Of a stretch of 39,255 bases of DNA, positions 16,320 to 24,199 are shown one piece after another. The stretch lies in NCBI GenBank assembly GCA_016784145.1, contig JADHVF010000002.1:73102-112356 (forward strand), given 5' to 3'. The notes under the pieces are model-generated. The model made no database searches. It was given only the letters and a program-made list of their open reading frames with translations, and was not told the origin of the DNA. The DNA comes from Patescibacteria group bacterium. Lineage in GTDB: Bacteria; Patescibacteriota; Patescibacteriia; UBA2591; UBA6264. Positions within the stretch are counted from its first letter, which is position 1. The number at the start of each line of letters is the position of its first letter. A program made the position numbers and the translations under genes.

Positions 16320-18671
16320 TTAAACTATTTTGACTTTGCCTATTTTGGTAATCAAATCTCTTTGCTCTTGGTCAAGAGATTTTTTTACATTTGGTTCAAT
16401 TTTATAATCAATTATTTCCTTGTTATTAATTGTTGCTTCTTTTTTATAGCTTCTTATACTGGTGATAATTTCTTGAATTTCAGCAAATTTTTTCTCTGAT
16501 TGACTATCTATAAATTCTGTTTTTTGCTTTGGCCACTTGGCTACTATTAGCAGGTCAGCCAAGGGATCAGAACAATTATTAAATTGTTGATATATTTGCT
16601 CAGTTACGAATGGAATAAAAGGATGCATTATTCGTAGTGATATGCAAAGAATCAGTCGCAAGATACGAATAGTAGATTTTTTAATGGCAGTATTATTGGT
16701 TTGAAGTTTAGCTATTTCTAAATACCAGTCAGCAAATTCATGCCAGACAAATTCATATATATTTTGACAAGCTTTACCAAATTCATATTCTTTAATTTGT
16801 TTATCAACCAAAACAATTAAAGAGTTGGCTTTTGAAACAATCCATTTATCAGCTAGTGTGTTTGTTTTTATATTAGTAATTTCTGTTTGTTCGTCCTTTG
16901 TTTGTATGTCTATAAATCGGCTTATATTCCAGATTTTATTAATGAAATTTCTAGCAGCTAAAATTGTTCTTTCGTCAAATCTCATTGCTTGCTGGTCTCT
17001 ATTTGTTTGTCTCATCAATCCAAACCGGGTTGCATCTGCTCCATATTTATCAATTAGTTCTAATGGGTCAATGCCTGTTCCTAAAGATTTACTCATTCTT
17101 TTTCCTGTTGCTGTAAGAATGGTGGCATGAATGTATACATTATCAAATGGTTGTTTATCCAAAAATTCTGTACTTGAAAAAACCATTCTAGCTACCCAAA
17201 GATATATAATGTCACGCGCAGTAGAAAGAACAGAAGTTGGGTAGTAATTGGCTAAATCTTTTGTTTTATTAGGCCACCCTAAAATAGCAAATGGCCAAAG
17301 AGCAGAAGAAAACCAAGTATCTAAAACATCTTCTGATTGTTTTGGTTTACATTTTTTACAAAATGAACATTTGTTTGGTTGTTTATCTGAAACAATATAT
17401 TTTTCTTTATCATTAGCACAAAACCAAACAGGTAGACGGTGCCCCCACCATAATTGCCTTGATATACACCAATCTTCAATATTAGTTAGCCAATCCAAAT
17501 ATATTTTTTGATATCGTTCTGGTATTATTTTAATTTTCTCTTGTTGGACTATTTTAATGGCGGGTTTACTTAATTTGTTCATTTTAACAAACCATTGTTT
17601 TGATATTTGTGGCTCAATAGGTGTATCACATCTGTCACAAAGAGATATTTGGTGTTGGTAATCTTCAATTTTTTCTAAAAGATTTAATTTTTTAAATTCT
17701 TCAACAATTTTTTTTCTTGCTTGCAAGGCATTTAGTCCAGCATATTCTCCTGTATTTTTATCCATGTTTCCGTTAATGTCAATTACATTAATTACTTCTA
17801 GATTATTATCTTTTCCTATTTGCCAGTCAGCATTGTCGTGAGCAGGAGTTATTTTTAATGCTCCTGTGCCAAACTCAGGATCAACTAAATAGTGTTCTAT
17901 AATAGGGATGGTGCGACTCACAATTGGCAACAGCAGTTCTTCTCCTATTAAATCTTTATATCTTTTATCCTTTGAATTAACAGCCACGGCCGTATCTCCT
18001 AGCATTGTTTCAGGTCTAGTAGTGGCAATGATAATGAATTTTTTAGGATTATCTTTAAGAGGATATTTTAAATACCAAAGCTTGGATGGCTGTTCTTTGT
18101 ATTTTATTTCAATGTCAGAAATTGCAGTTGTACATCTTGGGCACCAATTAACAATTCGTGGTCCACGATAAATATATCCTTTTTCATGGTATTTAATAAA
18201 AGCAGTTTGGACTGCTTCAATATATTCTTTGTCTAAAGTAAACCTTGTCCTTGACCAATCACAAGAACAACCCATTTTTTTTAATTGTTTAAAAATTAAA
18301 TTGCCATATTCTTCTTTCCATTCCCATGCTTTAGTTATAAATTGATCTCTCCCAATTTCATGACGAGTTTGTCCTGCTTGTTTAAGCTTTTTTTCAATAA
18401 CATTTTGAGTGGCAATTCCAGCATGGTCTGTGCCTGGAATCCAGACAGCTCGTTTGCCTTTCATTCTGGCAAATCTTATTAAGATATCCTGGATAGTATT
18501 ATTTAAAGCATGCCCCATATGAAGAAATCCAGTAATATTTGGAGGGGGGATTACAATTGAAAAATTTTCTTGTCTATTTCCTGGCAGTTTATCTGGATTA
18601 AAAAAGCCACTCTTTTCCCAGAGTTGATAAATTTCTTTTTCATGCTTATTTGGTTGATATGTTTTATCCAT
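16320..18671 (-). CDS. valS: Valyl-tRNA synthetase, compact form
   Basis: This class I synthetase charges tRNA-Val and proofreads threonine. The HIGH motif is HMGH at residues 51-54 (PPPNITGFLHMGHAL) and the KMSKS motif is RMSKS around 525-529. The CP1 editing domain is present (residues ~190-340, with TTRPETMLGDTAVAV), and the IEPQISKQWFVKM stretch is typical of ValRS. At 783 aa it is shorter than the ~880-950 of most bacterial enzymes: little is left after the anticodon-binding domain, so the C-terminal tRNA-binding coiled-coil arm appears absent. It follows tsaE by 5 nt on the same strand. Confidence 0.95.
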   Translation of the reverse strand: MDKTYQPNKHEKEIYQLWEKSGFFNPDKLPGNRQENFSIVIPPPNITGFLHMGHALNNTIQDILIRFARMKGKRAVWIPGTDHAGIATQNVIEKKLKQAGQTRHEIGRDQFITKAWEWKEEYGNLIFKQLKKMGCSCDWSRTRFTLDKEYIEAVQTAFIKYHEKGYIYRGPRIVNWCPRCTTAISDIEIKYKEQPSKLWYLKYPLKDNPKKFIIIATTRPETMLGDTAVAVNSKDKRYKDLIGEELLLPIVSRTIPIIEHYLVDPEFGTGALKITPAHDNADWQIGKDNNLEVINVIDINGNMDKNTGEYAGLNALQARKKIVEEFKKLNLLEKIEDYQHQISLCDRCDTPIEPQISKQWFVKMNKLSKPAIKIVQQEKIKIIPERYQKIYLDWLTNIEDWCISRQLWWGHRLPVWFCANDKEKYIVSDKQPNKCSFCKKCKPKQSEDVLDTWFSSALWPFAILGWPNKTKDLANYYPTSVLSTARDIIYLWVARMVFSSTEFLDKQPFDNVYIHATILTATGKRMSKSLGTGIDPLELIDKYGADATRFGLMRQTNRDQQAMRFDERTILAARNFINKIWNISRFIDIQTKDEQTEITNIKTNTLADKWIVSKANSLIVLVDKQIKEYEFGKACQNIYEFVWHEFADWYLEIAKLQTNNTAIKKSTIRILRLILCISLRIMHPFIPFVTEQIYQQFNNCSDPLADLLIVAKWPKQKTEFIDSQSEKKFAEIQEIITSIRSYKKEATINNKEIIDYKIEPNVKKSLDQEQRDLITKIGKVKIV

Positions 18672-18676
18672 TTTAA

Positions 18677-19123
18677 TTATTTTGTTTTTAAATTTGATAT
18701 TGTGATATTTCTTTGATTATCTTTTTGTCCAAGTTTTATTTTAACAAAAATTGTATTGAATGGCAAAATGGATTTTATTTTTCCAGCCCACTCAATTGCT
18801 GTGATGACATTTTCTTTATTTATCCAATCATTAATGCCTATGTCAATCAATTCTTGTTCAGAGCTTAGCCTATAAGCATCAGAGTGAACAAAGTCAGTGA
18901 TATTTGATTTGTTGTGCCTTACTTTATATACTTTCATTAGTACAAAAGTTGGGCTGGTTATTGTTTTTTTGATGCCCAGCCCTTGAGCCACCCCTTTTAT
19001 AAATATGGTTTTACCAGCCCCTAATTCACCAACCAAGCCAATTGTTTGTTGGCCAGTTAGTTGTTTGGCTATTTGTTTGCCTAAATTAATGGTTTCTTTT
19101 TCAGAATGAGTGATTATTTCCAT
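18677..19123 (-). CDS. tsaE: tRNA threonylcarbamoyladenosine synthesis ATPase TsaE
   Basis: TsaE is the P-loop ATPase that assists TsaD/TsaB in making t6A37 on ANN-decoding tRNAs. The 148-aa protein has Walker A GELGAGKT at residues 32-39, the SPTFVLMKVY segment and the HSDAYRL motif, and IEWAGKI near the C-terminal third. TsaD is encoded 2 kb away in this window; TsaB and TsaC are not. It is the first gene of the tsaE-valS pair, with a promoter candidate ~45 nt upstream. Confidence 0.94.
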   Translation of the reverse strand: MEIITHSEKETINLGKQIAKQLTGQQTIGLVGELGAGKTIFIKGVAQGLGIKKTITSPTFVLMKVYKVRHNKSNITDFVHSDAYRLSSEQELIDIGINDWINKENVITAIEWAGKIKSILPFNTIFVKIKLGQKDNQRNITISNLKTK

Positions 19124-19165
19124 AAATTAACTATTGTAAAATAATATTTAATGTAATAATATGTA

Positions 19166-19193
19166 ATTATATCTTATTTCCACATAAAATCAA
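19166..19193 (-). promoter_or_regulatory. Promoter candidate for tsaE-valS
   Basis: On the minus strand a TTGATT -35 (19193-19188) and a perfect TATAAT -10 (19171-19166) are separated by 16 nt and point at tsaE, ~45 nt away. AT-richness makes chance matches possible. Confidence 0.5.
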
Positions 19194-19327
19194 TTAAAAA
19201 AATATGATGCTGATAATAATTTCTGGCATTTTTATTTTTGTCAGTAATTTTTCTACCCCCTCTTCCAAATAATTTTTACTTATTTTCTTGATAAGATTTG
19301 CTTTTTAGTAGGTTTTTAGCAAGGGAG

Positions 19328-19336
19328 TTATCCACA
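19328..19336 (+). promoter_or_regulatory. Exact consensus DnaA box upstream of lexA-like gene
   Basis: TTATCCACA, the perfect DnaA-box consensus, lies just upstream of the lexA-like promoter -35. The same orientation and sequence recurs at 21763. The surrounding gap, 19124-19404, otherwise holds the divergent promoters of tsaE and lexA and no gene that I can see. Confidence 0.5.
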
Positions 19337-19344
19337 ATTAATTC

Positions 19345-19373
19345 TTGGCAAGCTTTTATTATTTCATTATACT
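19345..19373 (+). promoter_or_regulatory. Promoter of the lexA-like gene
   Basis: TTGGCA (19345-19350), a 17-nt spacer and TATACT (19368-19373) give a near-consensus housekeeping promoter 31 nt upstream of the start codon. The -10 is exactly the centre of a perfect dyad (next entry). Confidence 0.75.
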
Positions 19374-19380
19374 ATGAAAT
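19361..19380. promoter_or_regulatory. Perfect dyad over the -10 box: probable LexA-like operator
   Basis: ATTTCAT, six bases, then ATGAAAT: a perfect 7-bp inverted repeat whose spacer is the -10 hexamer. A dimeric repressor bound here would block the promoter, so autoregulation by the adjacent repressor is the natural reading. The site differs from the SOS boxes of E. coli (CTG-N10-CAG) and of Bacillus. Confidence 0.65.
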
Positions 19381-19404
19381 ATAAACAAACAATAAATTAT
19401 ATTT

Positions 19405-20049
19405 ATGAAAATATTAACACCAAAACAAAAAGTAGTTTTACAAGCAATTAAAAAATTTTTTTCAGAAAATGGACGAATGCCAACCATCAGAGAGTTAAAG
19501 CAAGAAATTGCTGTATTGGGATTAAAACTTAAAAGTTTAAGAAGCGTATTCTTTTATCTTAATGCACTAGAGGAAAAAGGATTTATTAAAAGATCTTCTG
19601 AAGAGAGAGGAATAGAAGTAATGGATATTGCTAAGAGAAATTTTATTAGCATTCCTATTTTAGGGACAACTAATGCGGGTTTGCCAACTTTTTTCGCAGA
19701 ACAAAATGTTGAAGGATACTTAAAAATATCCAAGGCATTATTAAAAAATAAAAAAGTTTTTGCTATCAGAGTTTTTGGAGATTCCATGAACTTGTCTAAA
19801 GTAAACGGAAAAAAAATCAAAGAAGATGACTTAATTTTGGTTGACAGTGAAACAAAGGAGTTTAAAAATGGCGACCAGGTTTTAACAATTATTGATGGCC
19901 TCGCTACTGTGAAGGTTTTTAAAAAAATTAATAAAAAAATGATTGGTTTATTCCCTGAGTCAACTAATAAAAAACATCAGCCAATTTATATTACTTTGTC
20001 GGACGATTTTATTATTAATGGCAAAGTAATAGATGTTCTCAGCGCTTAA
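19405..20049 (+). CDS. lexA: LexA-like SOS repressor with self-cleavage peptidase domain
   Basis: A repressor that is expected to cleave itself when RecA filaments form on damaged DNA. The 214-aa protein begins with a LexA-type winged helix (LTPKQKVVLQAIKKFF, MPTIRELKQEI, ALEEKGFIKR). The S24 peptidase domain has the Ala-Gly scissile bond at residues 91-92 (TTNAGLP), the nucleophile serine 127 in FGDSM and the general-base lysine 170 in LATVKVF. All cleavage elements are therefore intact. The DNA-recognition helix differs from well-known LexAs, consistent with the unusual dyad in its own promoter. yraN and a DUF167 gene follow within 12 nt each. Confidence 0.88.
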   Translation: MKILTPKQKVVLQAIKKFFSENGRMPTIRELKQEIAVLGLKLKSLRSVFFYLNALEEKGFIKRSSEERGIEVMDIAKRNFISIPILGTTNAGLPTFFAEQNVEGYLKISKALLKNKKVFAIRVFGDSMNLSKVNGKKIKEDDLILVDSETKEFKNGDQVLTIIDGLATVKVFKKINKKMIGLFPESTNKKHQPIYITLSDDFIINGKVIDVLSA

Positions 20050-20060
20050 ATAATAGATTT

Positions 20061-20420
20061 ATGAGAACATATCAGCAAAAAATTGGTGTGATTGGCGAGG
20101 AGTTAGCAGTTAAATATTTAAAGAAAAAAAAGTATAAAATAATAGAGCAGAATAAGATTGTAGGCAAGCACGGAGAATTAGATATAATTGCCAAGCAAAA
20201 TAATCAATTCGTGTTTGTAGAAGTAAAGACAAAAACAAGTGCTGATTTTGGTTTGCCAGAAGAAGAGTTAACCTATTTAAAAAAGAAAAAATTAAGAGAA
20301 GCTATTTATTATTATTTATCAGGCACAAGTCATTCTAGTTCATATTGGCGACTTGATTTGATTGCAATAGATATTAGGGGCAAAGAAATAGACATCAGAC
20401 ATTATGAAGATATTTCTTAG
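20061..20420 (+). CDS. YraN/UPF0102 family putative endonuclease
   Basis: A 119-aa protein of the YraN family, which has a restriction endonuclease-like core but no settled cellular role. Characteristic features are the N-terminal GVIGEELAVKYLKKKKYKI, then GKHGELDIIAKQ and FVFVEVKTKT; E, D, E and K supply the PD-(D/E)xK-type site. The C-terminal YWRLDLIAID is also conserved in the family. It lies 11 nt after the lexA-like gene, so it may share its damage-responsive promoter; that is inference. Confidence 0.9.
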   Translation: MRTYQQKIGVIGEELAVKYLKKKKYKIIEQNKIVGKHGELDIIAKQNNQFVFVEVKTKTSADFGLPEEELTYLKKKKLREAIYYYLSGTSHSSSYWRLDLIAIDIRGKEIDIRHYEDIS

Positions 20421-20428
20421 TAAATAAT

Positions 20429-20644
20429 ATGAGATTAAAAATTAAAATTATTCCAAATTCTTCTAAGACACTCATTACAGAAGAAAAGGGTGATTATTTG
20501 AAAATAAAAATAAAAGCCATTCCTGAAAAAGGGAAGGCTAATATTGAGCTTATTAATTTTTTAGCTAAATATTTTAAAATAGCTAAATCTAATATAAAAA
20601 TTATTAAAGGAACAACTAGTAGAAATAAAATTATAGAAATTTAG
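20429..20644 (+). CDS. DUF167/YggU family protein
   Basis: A 71-aa protein of the DUF167 (UPF0235) family, whose function is unknown. The pattern IKIIPNSSKT, LKIKIKAIPEKGKANIELI and the closing IIKGTTSRNKIIEI is characteristic. It is the last gene of the run lexA-yraN-DUF167, starting 8 nt after yraN, and its stop faces that of tsaD 13 nt away. Confidence 0.88.
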   Translation: MRLKIKIIPNSSKTLITEEKGDYLKIKIKAIPEKGKANIELINFLAKYFKIAKSNIKIIKGTTSRNKIIEI

Positions 20645-20657
20645 TTAAGAAGCATAA

Positions 20658-21734
20658 TTAAATACTTAGGTTTGGGTCGGATTTTATTTTTTGCCAATTA
20701 TTTTTTAATTGGTTTTTTTCTTTTTGGGATAGCGTTTTATACTTAAAATAACCTGCTAAAGCGATCATGGCTGCATTGTCAGTACATAGTTTTTTTGAGG
20801 GAACAGTAAAAATTATTTTATCATTTAAGTCATCAACAGCTACTTTTAACTGATTTCTTAATTCGTCATTAGCCGCTACTCCGCCTGACAAAAAGCAGGC
20901 TTTTGCTTGGTGTTTTTTTATTGCCTTGATTGTTTTACTGACAAGTACATCAATAATTGCTTGTTGGGATTCAGCGCAAACACAGGTAACAAATTTTTTA
21001 TTTTTTAATTTATCTTTATTCTTTTTTATTAGATATAAAACAGCTGTTTTTAATCCTGAAAAACTAAAATCAAAATCAGCTGAATTAATCATTGGTCTTG
21101 GCAATTTGATTAAGCTAGCGTTAGTACATTGTTTAGCAAATTTTGAAATTTCTGGTCCGCCAGGATAATTAAGGTTTAAAAGTTTGGCTATTTTATCAAA
21201 GCATTCACCAGCTGCATCATCTCTTGTCTGTCCGATCTTTTTATATTGGCCTTGTTTTTGTATTATGCCTAATTCAGTGTGTCCGCCAGAAACAATCAAG
21301 CTTATGGAGGGAAACATATTTGGTTGTTCATTAAAAAAATTAGCAAAAATATGACCGGCTAAATGATTGACTTGGATTAATGGTTTTTGCCAGCCAAATG
21401 ATAGTGTCTTGGCTGTCTCTACTCCTACTAATAAAGATGTTATTAACCCAGGACCATTAGTGACTGCAATTAGGTCAATTTGTTTGGCTGGATTTTTTAA
21501 GTTTTTTAATGATTCTTTTACCACGGCTAGAATATTTTCAATATGAGCCCTCGCAGCTACTTCTGGAATTATGCCACCGTGTTGACGGTGTATTTTTATT
21601 TGAGAAGAAACAATATTAGAAATAGTTTTAATTTTAATTTGTTTTGATAAAGATTTTATTTCTAAAACAGAGCTAGCTGTTTCATCGCATGATGTTTCAA
21701 TTCCTAAAATAATGTATTTTTGGTTATTATTCAT
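20658..21734 (-). CDS. tsaD: tRNA N6-adenosine threonylcarbamoyltransferase TsaD
   Basis: TsaD transfers the threonylcarbamoyl group onto A37 of ANN-decoding tRNAs. The ASKHA-fold protein has GIETSCDET at residues 11-19, the metal-binding HLAGH, the FSFSGLKTAV segment and the family's CLSGGVAANDELR. I choose the ATG at 21734 (358 aa) over an in-frame GTG at 21770: the longer N-terminus (DNLNIYVKINI) is unlike the family and would overlap the DnaA-box sequence. It is divergent from the rRNA unit. TsaE, encoded nearby, is its ATPase partner. Confidence 0.95.
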   Translation of the reverse strand: MNNNQKYIILGIETSCDETASSVLEIKSLSKQIKIKTISNIVSSQIKIHRQHGGIIPEVAARAHIENILAVVKESLKNLKNPAKQIDLIAVTNGPGLITSLLVGVETAKTLSFGWQKPLIQVNHLAGHIFANFFNEQPNMFPSISLIVSGGHTELGIIQKQGQYKKIGQTRDDAAGECFDKIAKLLNLNYPGGPEISKFAKQCTNASLIKLPRPMINSADFDFSFSGLKTAVLYLIKKNKDKLKNKKFVTCVCAESQQAIIDVLVSKTIKAIKKHQAKACFLSGGVAANDELRNQLKVAVDDLNDKIIFTVPSKKLCTDNAAMIALAGYFKYKTLSQKEKNQLKNNWQKIKSDPNLSI

Positions 21735-21762
21735 AATGTTTATTTTAACATAAATATTTAAG

Positions 21763-21771
21763 TTATCCACA
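21763..21771 (+). promoter_or_regulatory. Exact consensus DnaA box upstream of the 23S promoter
   Basis: TTATCCACA lies between tsaD and the rRNA promoter, 11 nt upstream of its -35 hexamer and in the same orientation as the copy at 19328. DnaA binding here could influence rRNA transcription, or the site may be one of scattered boxes around an origin region. Confidence 0.45.
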
Positions 21772-21782
21772 CTTAGAAGTAG

Positions 21783-21811
21783 TTGACATTTGTTTTAATT
21801 TATATTATATT
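21783..21811 (+). promoter_or_regulatory. Strong promoter upstream of the 23S-5S unit
   Basis: A perfect -35 TTGACA (21783-21788), a 17-nt spacer and TATATT (21806-21811). It is the best promoter match in the window and points toward the 23S gene, with a predicted start ~280 nt upstream of the mature rRNA. Confidence 0.8.
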
Positions 21812-21924
21812 AATAACAAAGAATTTACAACATAATTAATGTTAAATTTAATGCAAAAAAACAATCCAATTAATTTTAATTTATCAGATGGTTAAATCAT
21901 TTAGTTGCTTTTAGAGCACAGATC

Positions 21925-21949
21925 AAAACCGCTGATAAGCGGTTTTTTT
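21925..21949 (+). terminator. Intrinsic terminator-like hairpin in the 23S leader
   Basis: AAAACCGC and GCGGTTTT form an 8-bp stem around a TGATAA loop and run directly into further T residues (seven in a row in total). This is a standard intrinsic terminator shape, yet it lies between the strong promoter and the 23S gene. Confidence 0.7.
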
Positions 21950-21952
21950 GTT

Positions 21953-21965
21953 TGTTCTTTGACAA
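21953..21965 (+). promoter_or_regulatory. boxA-like antitermination site
   Basis: TGTTCTTTGACAA matches the E. coli rrn boxA TGCTCTTTAACAA at 11 of 13 positions. It lies ~130 nt upstream of the mature 23S. NusB, which reads boxA, is encoded at 11396-11818. Confidence 0.65.
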
Positions 21966-22718
21966 TTGAATAAAAAGATATTAAGTGTATCTTCTTTTTG
22001 TTAAATAACACTGCAAGAGGCAGGATTTATCTTGTCTTAAAACAATTTAACAAAAAAATAATTAAAGAGCAAAATTTACTTTGCTCGTTAATTAAGTGGT
22101 AAAATAGAGAACATATTGCATATGGTGGATGCCTTGGCACTAAAAGCCGATGAAGGACGTAGTAGCCTGCGATAAGCCTCGGGAAGGTGGCAAGCAACCT
22201 TTGATCCGGGGATTTCCGAATAGGGAAACCTATCATGGCATAAACCGTGATGTCTGTTTTTTAAAAGCAGACGGGAACCTGGCGAAGTGAAACATCTCAG
22301 TAGCCAGAGGAAAGGAAAAAAATTCTGTCTTTTGACAGAGATATTCTCTCAGTAGCGGCGAGCGAAAGGGGATTGTTTATTAGATTTAAGTTTACTTATG
22401 TTTAATAAACTCAGTCTAAACTCTATAGAATCTAAGGTGTTTAAAAGATTTGTCTTTGACATAATCTTTTACTCGCTAAAAGGTAACAGGGCCAAAATAT
22501 TTTATAGAGGGTAGCGGGGTAGTTAATGTTTTATCTCCTGCTAGATGAAGTTAAAATTATTATTTTTAATTGAATGGTTTGGAATATCCAACCACAGAGG
22601 GTGAAAGTCCCGTAAGTGAAAAAAATTTTGTTTTAATAGTTAATTATTCCCAAGTAGTGCTGGACACGTGAAACCCAGTACGAATCAAGGTGGACTATCA
22701 CCTAAGACTAAATACTTT

Positions 22719-22764
<46 letters not shown>

Positions 22765-24199
22765 GCCCGGTGAGGGCGATGAAAAGTACCTGAAACCATA
22801 TGCTTACAAAGAGTCAGAGCCTGTTATCTGTTTACAGATAATTGGGTGATGGCGTTCCTTTTGGAGAATGAGCCAACGAGTTTTTCTATTATGTTTGGTT
22901 AAGTTTAAACATAAACGAAGCCGTAGCGAAAGCAAGTATTAATAGTGCGATTTTATATAATGGAAAAGACCCGAAACTGTGTGATCTATCCATGGGCAGG
23001 GTGAACTTCAAAGAAATTTGAAGGGAGGCCCGAACCGGTTGGTCGTGTAATGCCATCGGATGACCTGTGGATAGGGGTAAAAAGCCAATCGAACACAGTA
23101 ATAGCTGGTTCTCCCCGAAATAGCTTTAGGGCTAGCCTGTCTCAATTTGTTTTGGGGGTAGAGCACTGAATGGGTAAGGGTGGAGAAATCCTACCTTATT
23201 CAACCAAACTCCGAATACCAAAATTATTTATAGGCAGAGTCAGACCATGGGGGCAAAGCTCCATTGGTCGAAAGGGAAACAGCCCAGACCTCAATCTAAG
23301 GTCCCTAAATCCAAATTAAGTGTTAAAGGTGGTGAAATGACTTTGACAATCAGGAGGTTGGCTTAGAAGCAGCCATCCTTTAAAGAAAGCGTAACAGCTC
23401 ACTGGTTAAGTTATTCTGCGCTTAAAATGTATCGGGGCTCAAATTTGGTACCGAAGATGAGGAGCGTAAACTTTTGTTTGCGTTGGTAGGGGAGCATTCT
23501 CTAGGCATTGAAGTCAAATCGTAAGGTTTGATGGAGCGTAGAGAAGAGAAAATGTTGGCATGAGTAGTAAAAAGTTCGGTGAGAATCCGAACCACCGTAA
23601 GTCCAAGGTTTCCTGGGCGCTGATTGTCATCCCAGGGTTAGGCGGTCCTAAGCTTTTGCCCGAAAGGGTGGAGCGATGGACAGGCGGTTAATATTCCGCC
23701 CCCTTAATATTTTTTCTGATGGAGTGACGCTTCTTCTCGCTTAGAGCGTAATCTGGCTATTTGCGTCTAAGTAATGAATGGGCTCTTTAGGTAAATCCGA
23801 AGAGTAAAAGTTTGTTATGAGTGAAATCCTCGTAAGGGGAAATTCTAGGGTCGAGGGAGCCAAGAAAAACTTCTAAGAATTTAAAAAATATTAAGTCCGT
23901 ACCGTAAACCAACACAGGTGGACGAGGAGAGTATCCTAAGGTGTACGAGAGAACCCTTGTTAAGGAATTCGGCAAAAAAGCGGGTGTAACTTCGGGATAA
24001 ACCCTGCCCTACTTTTGGTAGGGCCGCAGCGAAAGTCTGTCGAGCGACTGTTTATCAAAAACACAGGTCCCTGCTTAAACCGTAAGGTGATGTATAGGGG
24101 CTGACTCCTGGCCAGTGTCAGAACGTTAAGAGGATTTGTGATACTAATTTATTAGTTGAGCATTGAATTGAAGCGCTGATGAACGCCGGCGATAACTAT

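Larger units (their letters stand above)
21735..22081. other. tsaD-23S intergenic region and rRNA leader
   Basis: This 347-nt gap has no convincing protein gene. In order it holds a consensus DnaA box (21763), a strong promoter (21783-21811), a possible 18-codon ORF (21839-21895, very low confidence), a terminator-like hairpin (21925-21949), a boxA-like site (21953-21965) and a 7-bp hairpin, GAGCAAA/TTTGCTC (22067-22086). The last overlaps the 5' arm of the 23S processing stem. No 16S rRNA 3' end and no tRNA is present. Confidence 0.7.

Noticed and set aside
21959-21991. Second rRNA promoter with TTGACA at 21959
   Set aside because: The hexamer is part of the boxA-like sequence and no -10 lies at 15-19 nt; the nearest candidates are 12 or 21 nt away.
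22027-22236. 69-codon minus-strand frame at the 23S 5' end
   Set aside because: It overlaps the processing stem and conserved 5' domain of the rRNA; no protein features.
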